64,000 nucleotides of DNA from Thermoactinospora rubra (GCF_002093975.1 NZ_MSZZ01000011.1:1-64000), one strand, 5' to 3'. Positions 24,447 through 33,015 are shown, numbered from the stretch's first letter. The notes: a model not told the origin generated them from the letters alone. Program-made: numbers and translations.

Positions 24447-24725
24447 CTAGCGGGCGCCGCCGGCCACGGCGGGGAGCACGGTCACGGTGTCGCCGTCGGA
24501 CACCGGGGTCTCCAGGCCGCCGAGGAAGCGCACGTCCTCGTCGTTGAGGTAGACGTTGACGAAGCGGCGCAGGCTGCCCTCTTCGACGAGGCGCTCCTTG
24601 ATGCCGGGGTGCCGGGCCTCCAGGTCGGCGATCAGCTCGTCCAGCGTGGAGCCCTCGGCCTTGACGGCCTTCGCCCCGCCGGTGTAGGTGCGCAAGATGG
24701 TCGGAATACGGACTTCAACGGCCAT
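24447..24725 (-). CDS. cysO: sulfur-carrier protein CysO with a two-residue extension after Gly-Gly
   Basis: A 92-residue ubiquitin-fold protein of the MoaD/ThiS type. RIPTILRTYTGGAK, YLNDEDVRFLGGL and DGDTVTVLPAVAGG match M. tuberculosis CysO. In that protein the C-terminal glycine is the thiocarboxylate site and ends the chain. Here two more residues, Ala-Arg, follow the di-glycine (residues 89-90) before the TAG. They would have to be removed before the sulfur can be loaded. GAGGAG lies seven bases before the ATG. The Mec-type JAMM peptidase gene lies 141 bases upstream, with a small upstream ORF between. Confidence 0.92.
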   Translation of the reverse strand: MAVEVRIPTILRTYTGGAKAVKAEGSTLDELIADLEARHPGIKERLVEEGSLRRFVNVYLNDEDVRFLGGLETPVSDGDTVTVLPAVAGGAR

Positions 24726-24775
24726 GATGATCTCCTCAAATCGTGAAACGAACCGACATGTCGCGAGGGCGGGCC

Positions 24776-24850
24776 TCAGCGACAGTCGTAGACCACGACC
24801 GAGGGAGTGTGCGCGAAGAGGAAGCTTTGTACCACGGCTGCGCTCCTCAT
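24776..24850 (-). CDS. 24-residue leader peptide (upstream ORF) before cysO
   Basis: A short ORF from ATG 24850 to TGA 24776, starting MRSAAVVQSF and ending VVVYDCR. The penultimate residue is Cys, and the stop is 50 bases before the cysO start. It has no ribosome binding site, but TAAACT ends exactly seven bases before the ATG, which fits a leaderless mRNA. Cysteine-containing upstream ORFs control sulfur genes by attenuation in mycobacteria. A similar role in sensing Cys-tRNA supply is inferred here. It is too short for ordinary gene callers and its translation is unproven. Confidence 0.5.
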   Translation of the reverse strand: MRSAAVVQSFLFAHTPSVVVYDCR

Positions 24851-24857
24851 GACGGAC

Positions 24858-24863
24858 AGTTTA
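24858..24863 (-). promoter_or_regulatory. -10 box of a probable leaderless promoter for the leader peptide and cysO-cysM
   Basis: TAAACT on the minus strand lies directly after the mec stop codon and seven bases before the leader ATG. There is no clear -35 (aagagg at the expected place). Transcription could also read through from mec. Confidence 0.4.
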
Positions 24864-24866
24864 CAG

Positions 24867-25265
24867 TCAAACGATCCGGACCTCTTCCTCGGTCACGACC
24901 CCGTCCACGATCCGGTACGAGCGGAACTCCACGTCGTTCTCGTCCCGCGTGGAGACCAGCACGTAGTGGGCGTTCGGCTCGGAGGCGTAGGAGACGTCGG
25001 TGCGCGAGGGGTAGGCCTCGGTCGCGGTGTGGGAGTGGTAGATCACGACCGGCTCCTCGTCCCGGTCGTCCATCTCCCGCCAGACCCGAAACTGCTCCAT
25101 CGAGTCGAAGCGGTAGAAGGTGGGCGAGCGCTCGGCGTTCTCCATCGGGATGAACCTCTCGGGCACGCCGTCGCGCCCCGCGATCACGCCGCACGCCTCG
25201 TCGGGGTGGTCCTTGCGGGCGTGCTCGATGATCTTGTCCACCAGATCCCGTGAGATCGTCAGCAT
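24867..25265 (-). CDS. mec: Mec-type JAMM/MPN+ peptidase (CysO-cysteine hydrolase)
   Basis: A 132-residue zinc metallopeptidase. The JAMM motif is complete: Glu23 (DEACG), then HSH at 77-79 and Ser87/Asp90 in the HxHx7SxxD pattern. In M. tuberculosis Mec releases cysteine from the CysO-Cys adduct. Here it may also trim the Ala-Arg tail of CysO, as the JAMM protein QbsD does for QbsE in Pseudomonas. It lies between DUF2017 and cysO in the conserved order clpS-DUF2017-mec-cysO-cysM. Confidence 0.92.
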   Translation of the reverse strand: MLTISRDLVDKIIEHARKDHPDEACGVIAGRDGVPERFIPMENAERSPTFYRFDSMEQFRVWREMDDRDEEPVVIYHSHTATEAYPSRTDVSYASEPNAHYVLVSTRDENDVEFRSYRIVDGVVTEEEVRIV

Positions 25266-25287
25266 GGAAGCGAGAGTACCCGGAGCC

Positions 25288-25812
25288 TCACCACAGGGCG
25301 CGGACCAGGGTGTCCTGAAGGTAGGTCAGCCAGTCGTACATCACGAACGCCGGATAGCGCGGGTCGTCCTCCGACATCGTGGCGATCTCCTCGTGGACCT
25401 CCTCGGTGACCTCCAGCCTGGTGCCCAGCGTCAGCCGTACGTCGTTCAAGGAGCGCAGCCACGCCTGCGCCTGCTCGGGCGTCAGCTCGGTGCGGCCGGC
25501 CTTGGCCGTGTCGAGCATCGTCTGCGCGTCGGCCCGCTTGGCCTCGCGCAGCGACGTCTCGGTGTAGCGGCGGAACTCCGCCGCCTCCTCCTCGTCCTCG
25601 TAGGCGCTGGGGAAGAGCCTGGCCAGCACGGGATCGCTCGGCGCCTCGCTGGAGCCGATGCCCAGGGCGCGCTCGAGCGGGTCGTCGCTGGCCTGGCCGG
25701 GCTCGATCAGCCCCAGCACCATCGTGACTAGCGAGCGCAGGATGGCGGCCTCGGCGGGCTCGAACTGCGCGATGACCCCGCCGCCGCGTCGTGCCTTGAA
25801 GCCCGAGCCCAT
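25288..25812 (-). CDS. DUF2017 protein
   Basis: A 174-residue protein starting at MGSGFKARRGGG. Helical segments EPAEAAILRSLVTMVLGLIE, then LTPEQAQAWLRSLNDVRLTLGTRLEV, define DUF2017, always encoded beside clpS in actinobacteria (Rv1332 in M. tuberculosis). The last part, YDWLTYLQDTLVRAL, is conserved. The gene starts one base after the clpS stop. The function is unknown; the constant pairing suggests a link to ClpS or to regulated proteolysis. A longer start at 25878 would run into clpS and is not needed. Confidence 0.88.
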   Translation of the reverse strand: MGSGFKARRGGGVIAQFEPAEAAILRSLVTMVLGLIEPGQASDDPLERALGIGSSEAPSDPVLARLFPSAYEDEEEAAEFRRYTETSLREAKRADAQTMLDTAKAGRTELTPEQAQAWLRSLNDVRLTLGTRLEVTEEVHEEIATMSEDDPRYPAFVMYDWLTYLQDTLVRALW

Positions 25813-25813
25813 G

Positions 25814-26107
25814 TCAGTGGACCGTGTCCTGCTGAAGCGTCGCCCACAGGCCGTAGGAGTGAAGAATCTGCACATCACGTTCCATTTCTTCGCGTGTGCC
25901 GCTCGACACCACGGCCTTGCCCTTGTGGTGCACGTCCAGCATGAGCTTCTCGGCCTTCTCCCTCGTGTAGCCGAACACCGTCTGGAAGACGTAGGTCACG
26001 TACGACATCAGGTTCACGGGGTCGTTCCAGACGATGGTCACCCACGGCAGATCGGGCCGGACGTCCGATGACGGGCGCTCGACGGCGATTGGAGCGGTGC
26101 TACCCAC
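25814..26107 (-). CDS. clpS: ClpS adaptor for the ClpCP/ClpAP protease
   Basis: A 97-residue adaptor that delivers N-degron substrates to the Clp AAA+ unfoldase. The core VTIVWNDPVNLMSYVTYVFQ includes the acidic Asn-Asp residues that bind the substrate N-terminus. KAEKLMLDVHHKGKAVV carries the conserved His-rich helix. The first 20 residues form the flexible N-terminal extension. It diverges from pncB with 39 bases between the starts, the same arrangement as Rv1330c/Rv1331. Confidence 0.93.
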   Translation of the reverse strand: MGSTAPIAVERPSSDVRPDLPWVTIVWNDPVNLMSYVTYVFQTVFGYTREKAEKLMLDVHHKGKAVVSSGTREEMERDVQILHSYGLWATLQQDTVH

Positions 26108-26146
26108 ATCCCCGAGTCTGCCCTATCTCGGCCGTAGTCTCGACTC

Positions 26147-27436
26147 GTGACTATGGCCATGAGCACTGCCTTGCTCACAGATCACTATGAGCTGACGATG
26201 GTGAAGGCCGGCCTGCGCAGCGGGGCGGCCCACAGACGCACGGTTTTCGAGGTTTTCGCCCGGCACCTGCCCGGCGGGCGGCGCTACGGCGTGGTCGCCG
26301 GCACCGGACGCCTCCTGGACGCGCTGGAGAACTTCCGTTTCGGCGAGGAAGAACTCACCTTCCTGGAAGACAAGGGCATCATTGACAGGCCGACTCTGGA
26401 GTTTCTCGCCGATTACCGCTTTTCCGGCAACGTGTACGGCTACCGCGAGGGCGACCTGTACTTTCCCGCCTCCCCCATCCTCGTCGTGGAGGGCACCTTC
26501 GCCGAGGCGGTCGTCCTGGAGACGCTGATCCTGTCGATCCTCAACCACGACTGCGCGATCGCCTCGGCCGCCTCGCGCATGACCAACGCGGCCGCCGGGC
26601 GGCCCATCATCGAGATGGGCTCCCGCCGCACGCACGAGCAGGCCGGGGTCGCCGCCGCCCGCGCGGCCTACGTCGCCGGCTTCGCGTCCACCTCCAATCT
26701 TCAGGCCGGCAGGCTGTACGGCGTGCCCACGGCGGGAACGGCGGCGCACGCCTTCACGTTGCTCCACGACTCCGAGAAGGACGCCTTCCAGGCGCAGATC
26801 GACTCGCTCGGCCCGTCGACCACGCTCCTCGTCGACACCTACGACGTGGCGGAAGCCGTACGCACCGCTGTGGAGCTGGCGGGCAACAAGCTGGGCGCGG
26901 TCCGCATCGACTCGGGCGACCTGGCGGTGGCCGCGCAGGAGGTCCGCGAGCAGCTGGACGCGCTCGGCGCCTTCCACACACGCATCATCGTCACCTCGGA
27001 CCTGGACGAGTACGCGATCGCGGCGCTGGCCGCCGCGCCGGTCGACGGCTACGGCGTCGGGACCTCGCTCGTGACGGGTTCGGGGGTGCCCACCGCGGCG
27101 CTGGTCTACAAGCTGGTGGCCCGGGAGACGGCGTCGGGCAGGCTGGAGCCCGTGGCCAAGCGCTCGGTCGGCAAGCCGTCGCGGGGCGGGCGCAAGGAGG
27201 CGTACCGCCTGCTGGACTCCTCGGGTCACATCGAGACCGAGGTGATCGCGACGTCGGGCGCGGTGCCCGAGGGCGGCGTCCCGCTGCTGCACCCGCTCGT
27301 GCTGAACGGCGAGATCGTGGGCCGGGAGCCCCTGGAGGCGGCTCGCGAGCGCCACCGCACGACCGTCGCCACCCTCCCTCTCGACGCCCTCCACCTCGCC
27401 CGCGGCTACCCGGCCATCCCGACCGAGTTCATCTGA
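26147..27436 (+). CDS. pncB: nicotinate phosphoribosyltransferase
   Basis: A 429-residue enzyme converting nicotinate and PRPP to nicotinate mononucleotide in NAD salvage. LLTDHYELTMVKAGL at the N-terminus, FEVFARHLPGGRRYGVVAG, the EMGSRRTHE motif, RIDSGDL and YGVGTSLVTG are family signatures. The start is GTG 26147 or the ATG at 26153. It diverges from clpS and is followed after 172 bases by pncA, so both steps from nicotinamide to NaMN are encoded side by side. A hairpin follows its stop. Confidence 0.95.
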   Translation: MTMAMSTALLTDHYELTMVKAGLRSGAAHRRTVFEVFARHLPGGRRYGVVAGTGRLLDALENFRFGEEELTFLEDKGIIDRPTLEFLADYRFSGNVYGYREGDLYFPASPILVVEGTFAEAVVLETLILSILNHDCAIASAASRMTNAAAGRPIIEMGSRRTHEQAGVAAARAAYVAGFASTSNLQAGRLYGVPTAGTAAHAFTLLHDSEKDAFQAQIDSLGPSTTLLVDTYDVAEAVRTAVELAGNKLGAVRIDSGDLAVAAQEVREQLDALGAFHTRIIVTSDLDEYAIAALAAAPVDGYGVGTSLVTGSGVPTAALVYKLVARETASGRLEPVAKRSVGKPSRGGRKEAYRLLDSSGHIETEVIATSGAVPEGGVPLLHPLVLNGEIVGREPLEAARERHRTTVATLPLDALHLARGYPAIPTEFI

Positions 27437-27437
27437 C

Positions 27438-27473
27438 GCCCCGCCCGCCCTCCCCCAGGAGGTACGGCGGGGC
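27438..27473 (+). terminator. GC hairpin after pncB
   Basis: GCCCCGCC (27438-27445) pairs with GGCGGGGC (27466-27473) directly after the pncB stop. The loop is 20 bases and there is no T tract. Confidence 0.45.
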
Positions 27474-27608
27474 CTCACCCCAGCCCACCACCTCCAGGTC
27501 CCGCCCACAACCGGCGGGACAGTCCAGGGCGGCGAGGCGGCGGCAACGGTGAGGGGTGGTCAGGCGTAGAGTCGGGAATGTGAGCGAGAGGCCCGCGAAG
27601 GAGAGCCC

Positions 27609-28178
27609 TTGAGCACCGCACTGATCATCGTCGACGTGCAGAACGACTTCTGCGAAGGCGGCAGCCTGCCGGTGGCCGGTGGCTCGGAGGTGGCCGCCCT
27701 CATCACCCGGCACCTCGCCGAACACTCCTACGGCCACGTGGTCGCCACCCGCGACTACCACGTGGACCCCGGCTCGCACTTCGCCGAGAACCCCGACTAC
27801 GTCACCAGCTGGCCCCCGCACTGCGTGGTCGGCACCCCCGGCGCCGACTTCCACCCGGCGCTCGACGTGTCCGCGGTCGAGGAGGTCTTCAGCAAGGGCG
27901 CCCACGAGGCGGCCTACAGCGGCTTCGAGGGCGCCTCGGGCGACGGCGAGTCGCTGGCCGACTGGCTGCGCGCGCGGAAGGTGAGCACCGTGGACGTGGT
28001 GGGCATCGCGACCGACCACTGCGTGCGCGCGACGGCCCTCGACGCCGTCAAGAACGGCTTCGCGACCCGGGTGCTCCTCGACCTGACGGCCGGGGTGGCC
28101 AAGGAGACGACCGAGCACGCGATGGCTCAGCTGGACGCGGCCGGCGCGACGCTGCGAGGCGCGCCCGTCGTCCGCTGA
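27609..28178 (+). CDS. pncA: nicotinamidase
   Basis: A 189-residue isochorismatase-fold amidase that makes nicotinate from nicotinamide, and would also activate pyrazinamide. The catalytic triad is visible as Asp9 (IIVDVQNDF), Lys96 (VFSKGAHE) and Cys138 (TDHCVRATA). Metal ligands Asp49, His51 and His57 lie in TRDYHVDPGSHF. It starts with TTG at 27609 after a good AAGGAGAG site. It works upstream of the adjacent pncB product. Confidence 0.95.
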   Translation: MSTALIIVDVQNDFCEGGSLPVAGGSEVAALITRHLAEHSYGHVVATRDYHVDPGSHFAENPDYVTSWPPHCVVGTPGADFHPALDVSAVEEVFSKGAHEAAYSGFEGASGDGESLADWLRARKVSTVDVVGIATDHCVRATALDAVKNGFATRVLLDLTAGVAKETTEHAMAQLDAAGATLRGAPVVR

Positions 28179-28368
28179 GGACGCGAACACGACGCTGACA
28201 CGACTCCGCCGGGCCGCTGCCGGACTCCGCCGGGACACCGCCGCGACGCCAGGACACCACGGCTCCACGCGGAATCCGGCACACGCCACACATCGCCGTC
28301 GAGGCTGCGGTGACGCCACAGGCATGGTCTACTACAGAGCGTAACCGTCCGCACTGTGAGGTCGCCCC

Positions 28369-28872
28369 ATGCTCGCCATCGTTCTCGGCGTCGCCTGGCT
28401 GCTGCTCGGCCCGCTGGCGTTGTTCGTCCTGGTCCGCGGGCGCAACCCGGCCCGCATCGGCGCCGTGCTGACCCTGGCCCTCCTCGAGATCTGCACCGTT
28501 GTCCACGCCCGGCACCACGAGCCCGCCGCCCAGCCGGTCGCCCAGCACCCGGCGACGGCCGACTGCGCCGAACGGATCCCGGCGCTGCGCCGGGCCGCCC
28601 TGACGACCACCGGGCTGACGCTCTCCTGGAACGCCGTGTCCGGCGAGTGCGACACGGCCGCCGTGCTGCTCCGCCGCGACGGGCGGCAGCTGCGCGTCTG
28701 GGTCCATGAGGGCAGCCATCCCGCCGGCGCGAGGACCGTGCCGGTGCGCGTGACGAACGGCGTCGCCTCGCTCCGGGTGCCGGTCCACCTGGCGCACCCG
28801 CGCCGCCTGCTCGCGGTCGACGGGCGCACCGGGCACCGCATCCCCGTCACCCGGACCCCGGTCCGCCACTGA
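28369..28872 (+). CDS. small membrane-anchored protein of unknown function
   Basis: A 167-residue protein with two hydrophobic segments at the N-terminus (residues 1-22 and 30-45). A predicted beta-rich outer domain (TTTGLTLSWNAVSGECDTAAV) follows, which looks like a fibronectin-III-type strand pattern, and a basic end. I do not recognise the family. GTGAGG precedes the ATG. Two copies of GACTCCGCCGGG occur in the 190 bases upstream (around 28200-28240). It converges on the helicase gene with 38 bases between the stops. Confidence 0.55.
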   Translation: MLAIVLGVAWLLLGPLALFVLVRGRNPARIGAVLTLALLEICTVVHARHHEPAAQPVAQHPATADCAERIPALRRAALTTTGLTLSWNAVSGECDTAAVLLRRDGRQLRVWVHEGSHPAGARTVPVRVTNGVASLRVPVHLAHPRRLLAVDGRTGHRIPVTRTPVRH

Positions 28873-28910
28873 CCTGCTACCACCGACCCGCCGCCACTGA
28901 CCCAGGCGGG

Positions 28911-30665
28911 TCAGCGGGACCGCTGCGTGGCCCACTTGCGGATCATCGCGATCCGGTCTTTGACCTGTTCGGCGGTCGCCTGGGCGATGGGCGGCCCGCC
29001 GCAGAGCCGGCGCAGCTCGGCGTGGATGACGCCGTGGGGCTGGCCGGTGCGGTGGTTCCAGGCGCCCACCAGGCCGTTGAGCTCCCGCCGCAGCTCGGCC
29101 AGCTGCTCGTGCGGCGCGAGCGCGGCGGGCTCGGCGGCGGCCGGCTTCCTGCGCTTGGCCGCCTGCTGCTCGGCCTGCCGCTTGCGCAGCAGCGTGGCGA
29201 CCTGGTCGGGTTCGAGCAGCCCGGGCAGCCCGATGAAGTCCTCCTCCTCGGCCGAGCCCACCTCGGCGCCGGTGCCGAACTCGCCGCCGTCGAACAGCAC
29301 CCGGTCGAAGGTGGCCGAGGTCTCCATCGTCTCGAACGGCAGCTCGTCGCCGACGACGTCGGGGTTGTCCTTGCGGCGGTTGGCGTCCTCCAGCAGCGAG
29401 TCGTCGAGGCTGTCCTCCGGCGGGCGCCTGTTGAGTACGTGGTCGCGCTCGGTCTCCATCTCCCCCGCCAGGCCCAGCAGCGCGGGCACCGACGGCAGGA
29501 ACACCGAGGCCGTCTCGCCGCGCCGCCGGGCGCGGACGAAGCGGCCCACGGCCTGGGCGAAGAACAGCGGCGTCTGGGTCGAGGTGGCATAGACGCCCAC
29601 GCACAGGCGGGGGATGTCGACGCCCTCCGACACCATGCGCACCGCCACCAGCCAGCGGTCGTTCGACGCCGCGAACTGCTTGATCTTCTTGGACGCGCCC
29701 GGATCGTCGGAGAGCACGACGGTGGCGCTCTCGCCGGTGATGGCGCGCAGGTGCCTGGCGTAGGCCCGGGCCGCCTCGTGGTCGGTGGCGATGACGAGCC
29801 CGCCCGCGTCGGGCACGCCCCGCCGTACCTCTGTCAGCCGGCGGTCGGCGGCGTGCATGACCTGGCGGATCCAGTCGCCCTTGGGGTCGAGGGCGGCGCG
29901 CCAGGCCTGGGAGAGCTGGTCTTTGGTGAGCGGCGTGCCGAGCGTCGCGGCGATCTCGTCACCGGCGCGGGTGCGCCACTTCATCTCGCCGGAGTAGGCC
30001 AGGAAGATGACGGGACGGACGACGCCGTCGGCGAGGGCCGGGCCGTAGCCGTAGGAGTAGTCGGCGCGGCTGCGCTTGAAGCCCTCCTCGTCGTCCTCGT
30101 AGCGGACGAACGGGATGGGGCTGTCGTCGGAGCGGAACGGCGTGCCGGTGAGCTGCAGGCGGCGGGCGGCGGGCTCGAACGCCTCGCGGATGCCGTCGCC
30201 CCAGGACTTGGAGTCGCCCGCGTGGTGCACCTCGTCGAAGATGACCAGCGTCTTGCGCGCCTCGGTGCGGGCGCGGTGGAGGGCGGGGTGCATGGCGACC
30301 TGGGCGTAGGTGACGGCCACGCCGATGTAGTCGCGGGAGGTGGCGCCCTGGCTGTTCTTGAACTCGGGGTCGATGGGGATGCCGACCCGGCCGGCGGCGT
30401 CGGCCCACTGGCGCTTGAGGTGCTCTGTGGGCGTGACGATCGTCACCGCCCGGACGACGCCCTGGTGGAGCAGCTCGCTGGCGATGCGTAGAGCGTAGGT
30501 GGTCTTGCCCGCGCCGGGGGTGGCCACGGTGAGGAAGTCGCGCGGCTGCCGGCGGAAGTAGAGGTCGAAGGCCTCCTGCTGCCAGGCCCTCAGCTTGGGA
30601 GCGGTGCCCCAGGCGGCCCGGTCGGGATAGGAAGGCGACAAGTGCGACGCGGCGAAGGTGCTCAC
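28911..30665 (-). CDS. SF2 DEAD/DEAH-type helicase
   Basis: A 584-residue helicase of the type I restriction/XPB-like superfamily 2 group. Walker A is TPGAGKTTY (about residues 49-57), motif II DEVH at 144-147, motif III LTGTPF, and motif VI AVGRFVRARR in the C-terminal RecA domain. A charged C-terminal tail of about 120 residues follows. I start at GTG 30665, preceded by AGAGGTGA. A longer ATG at 30713 is less likely. There is no methylase or nuclease gene beside it. A DNA repair or general helicase role is inferred. Confidence 0.88.
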   Translation of the reverse strand: MSTFAASHLSPSYPDRAAWGTAPKLRAWQQEAFDLYFRRQPRDFLTVATPGAGKTTYALRIASELLHQGVVRAVTIVTPTEHLKRQWADAAGRVGIPIDPEFKNSQGATSRDYIGVAVTYAQVAMHPALHRARTEARKTLVIFDEVHHAGDSKSWGDGIREAFEPAARRLQLTGTPFRSDDSPIPFVRYEDDEEGFKRSRADYSYGYGPALADGVVRPVIFLAYSGEMKWRTRAGDEIAATLGTPLTKDQLSQAWRAALDPKGDWIRQVMHAADRRLTEVRRGVPDAGGLVIATDHEAARAYARHLRAITGESATVVLSDDPGASKKIKQFAASNDRWLVAVRMVSEGVDIPRLCVGVYATSTQTPLFFAQAVGRFVRARRRGETASVFLPSVPALLGLAGEMETERDHVLNRRPPEDSLDDSLLEDANRRKDNPDVVGDELPFETMETSATFDRVLFDGGEFGTGAEVGSAEEEDFIGLPGLLEPDQVATLLRKRQAEQQAAKRRKPAAAEPAALAPHEQLAELRRELNGLVGAWNHRTGQPHGVIHAELRRLCGGPPIAQATAEQVKDRIAMIRKWATQRSR

Positions 30666-30780
30666 CGCATCACCTCTGGGCTTGGTGTGCTTCGCTCTCT
30701 CACAGTGACCCAAGAGTAATCTGCGACACCGACAAGACGTGCCGGGCGAGCGCGGTCCTCGCCAAGTCCGCGGTCGCGTG

Positions 30781-31503
30781 CTAAGGGCCCGGCCGGATGC
30801 CGTCCATGAGCGCGTCGAGGGCCGCCCGGCGTGCGGGTTCGTCGGGTTGGAGCAGCCCGACCAGCAGCACGGCGCCCCGCGGCCGAGTGAGAAGAGTCAC
30901 ACGCAGGTAGGCCGGGCGGTTGACCACGTCGGTGTACTCGGCGCGGACCGCCCGCGTCGCGGGGGTGTCCGTCACGACGCTGACCCGGTCGCCCTGCAGC
31001 ATCAGCGAGGCGTACTGCGAGGCGGCCGACGCCGGATCGGCGCCCACGGCGGGCCGTACCATGAGCAGCGCGCCCGCGTCGTCGCGCGCCGCGGAGGTGA
31101 AGCCCGTGACCGGCGGCACGGCCAGCTCCCGCCAGCCGGGCGGCAGCCGGACCGTCACCCCGGTGGCCGCATCGGTGAGGGTGGCGTCCTGCCGTACCGG
31201 CTCGGCCAGCCTCAGGACGGCGGCCGCGACCGCCGCGACCACCCCCGCCCCCGCGACCAGGGCGAGCAGCGCCCACAGCGCCCGCCGTCCGCTCCTGCGA
31301 CCGCGCCGCGACCGGCCCGGCGCGGTGGGCGTGCCGTAGATCCGCGCGGAGGGCGGCAGAGCGGCCCACGAGTCCTCCTGGGGGTCGATCCGGCGGCCTG
31401 CGGTGCGGTGCAGCCGCGGGTTCCACGGTTCGTCGTCCTCCTCAGGCCCGTCGTCGCGGGGGACGCGCCCGCCGGGCGGCCAGACCCGCCGATCGTCCTC
31501 CAT
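30781..31503 (-). CDS. single-pass membrane protein, hypothetical
   Basis: 240 residues: a 75-residue charged N-terminal tail with DDGPEEDDEPW, an Arg patch and one membrane helix (ALWALLALVAGAGVVAAVAAAVL, about 75-97, in part). The outer domain begins with TGVTVRLPPGWRELAVPP, a pattern seen in LpqN/PsbP-like extracytoplasmic domains of actinobacteria. The function is unknown. It is a single gene between the helicase and MFS genes, all on the minus strand. Confidence 0.7.
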   Translation of the reverse strand: MEDDRRVWPPGGRVPRDDGPEEDDEPWNPRLHRTAGRRIDPQEDSWAALPPSARIYGTPTAPGRSRRGRRSGRRALWALLALVAGAGVVAAVAAAVLRLAEPVRQDATLTDAATGVTVRLPPGWRELAVPPVTGFTSAARDDAGALLMVRPAVGADPASAASQYASLMLQGDRVSVVTDTPATRAVRAEYTDVVNRPAYLRVTLLTRPRGAVLLVGLLQPDEPARRAALDALMDGIRPGP

Positions 31504-31617
31504 GGCCTCTCCTCAGCGGCAGGGGGATGGCACGCCCCTCATTGGTACCACCCGGGCGGCGGCCGGTCAGGAGAACCGTGATCGCTGGTGCGGCCGTGGC
31601 CAATGAGCCGCGATGCG

Positions 31618-33006
31618 TCAGTCTCTGACCCGTCCGGCGAGGATCGTGCCGGTCAGCCCGACCGCCGCCATGAGGCACACGATGACGATGAACCCGGTGG
31701 CGATCTGCTCGGGCCGGTGGCCGATCACGTTGACCAGGGCCCCACCGGCGCCGATGCTCAGCGCCGAGCCGAGCATGTCGGTCACGGCCAGCGCGGCGGA
31801 GTTGGCGCCCTGCTCGTTGGCCGGGGACTGCTTCATGGTCGTGACGCTGACCGTGGTCATCCCCAGGCCCATGCCGAACCCGGCCACGATCCACGCGGGC
31901 ACGGCCACCCAGCCGGTCACCCCCGGCAGGACGGCCAGCAGCGTGACGAGCGAGCCGGTCGTCACGCACAGGGCGCCGAGCCTGATCCTGGCGTGTGGCT
32001 CGGCGGTCCTCCTGCTCTGCAGGAACGAGCCCGTCGACCAGCCCAGCGCGCCGGTGGTGAGCGCGAGGCCCGCCGCGGCCGGCGAGAAGTCCTTGACCTC
32101 CTGCAGCGCCAGCGGGATGAAGGCGTTGACGCCGAAGAACCCGGCCGACAGCACGCCGCGCATCATGATCGTGGTCGGCAGGCCCCTGCGGAAGCGCAGC
32201 GCGCCCGGCGGCAGCAGCCGGGGCAGGCCCAGGCCCAGCAGCGCCAGCCCGGCCGCGCTCGCCACGCCGCCGATGACGGGCGCGGTCCGCAGCTCCTCGA
32301 TGCCGTAGAGGACCAGCCCCGCGCCCGCGGCGGTGGCGGCGGCCGCCAGCGCCATGGGCAGCGGGCGCGAGCGCGGCCCCGTGGCCGGCTCGGCCTCCGC
32401 CCCGCCGCTGTGGCGCAGCGCGGGCCTGAGCATGATCAGGGCGGGCAGCACGAGCGGGATGATGCCGAGGAACACCCCGCGCCAGCTCAGCCGGTCGGCG
32501 ACGAGGCCCGCCACCGACGGCCCGACCATCGCGGGCACCACCCAGGCGGCCGACAGCGCGGCGAAGATCTTCGGGCGGGCGTCGGGAGGATAGGTCCGGG
32601 CGATCATGACGAGGATCGCCACGAACGTCACGCCCGCGCCCAGGCCCTGCAGGGCCCGAGCCGCGACGAACACCTCGATCGCCCGGGCGGCCCCCGCCAG
32701 CGCCATGCCGAGCACGAAGAGCACGACGCCGACCAGGAACGGCGCCCTGTGGCCGCGCCGGTCGGACCACAGCCCGGCCACCACGTTGGCGAACAGGCTC
32801 GCGATCAGGAAGGCGGAGAAGCTGATGCCGTAGAGGTTGAGCGCCCGCAGTTCCTGTGAGACCACCGGCATGACGACGCCGACCGACATGCCCTCGAACG
32901 CCACCAGCGTCATCACCAGGAGGATGCCGAGCGTCGCCGAGCGATAGCGGGCACCGAAGATGCGGGGCGGTTGATAAGAAGCGTCGAGAGTCTTCGGTGC
33001 TGTCAC
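31618..33006 (-). CDS. MFS drug-efflux-type transporter
   Basis: A 462-residue major facilitator protein with about 14 hydrophobic stretches. VSQELRALNLYGISFSAFLI, GLWSDRRGHRAPFLVGV (the loop 2-3 motif), and ALQGLGAGVTFVAILVMIARTY match multidrug exporters of the DHA family. The N-terminal 30 residues are cytosolic. It lies nine bases downstream of the metalloprotease gene's stop, so the two may share a transcript. The substrate is unknown. Confidence 0.88.
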   Translation of the reverse strand: MTAPKTLDASYQPPRIFGARYRSATLGILLVMTLVAFEGMSVGVVMPVVSQELRALNLYGISFSAFLIASLFANVVAGLWSDRRGHRAPFLVGVVLFVLGMALAGAARAIEVFVAARALQGLGAGVTFVAILVMIARTYPPDARPKIFAALSAAWVVPAMVGPSVAGLVADRLSWRGVFLGIIPLVLPALIMLRPALRHSGGAEAEPATGPRSRPLPMALAAAATAAGAGLVLYGIEELRTAPVIGGVASAAGLALLGLGLPRLLPPGALRFRRGLPTTIMMRGVLSAGFFGVNAFIPLALQEVKDFSPAAAGLALTTGALGWSTGSFLQSRRTAEPHARIRLGALCVTTGSLVTLLAVLPGVTGWVAVPAWIVAGFGMGLGMTTVSVTTMKQSPANEQGANSAALAVTDMLGSALSIGAGGALVNVIGHRPEQIATGFIVIVCLMAAVGLTGTILAGRVRD

Positions 33007-33015
33007 GCCAGCAGC

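Noticed and set aside
24726..24866. T-box or SAM riboswitch before cysO
   Set aside because: No T-box sequence or SAM aptamer core is visible; a leaderless upstream ORF explains the interval better.
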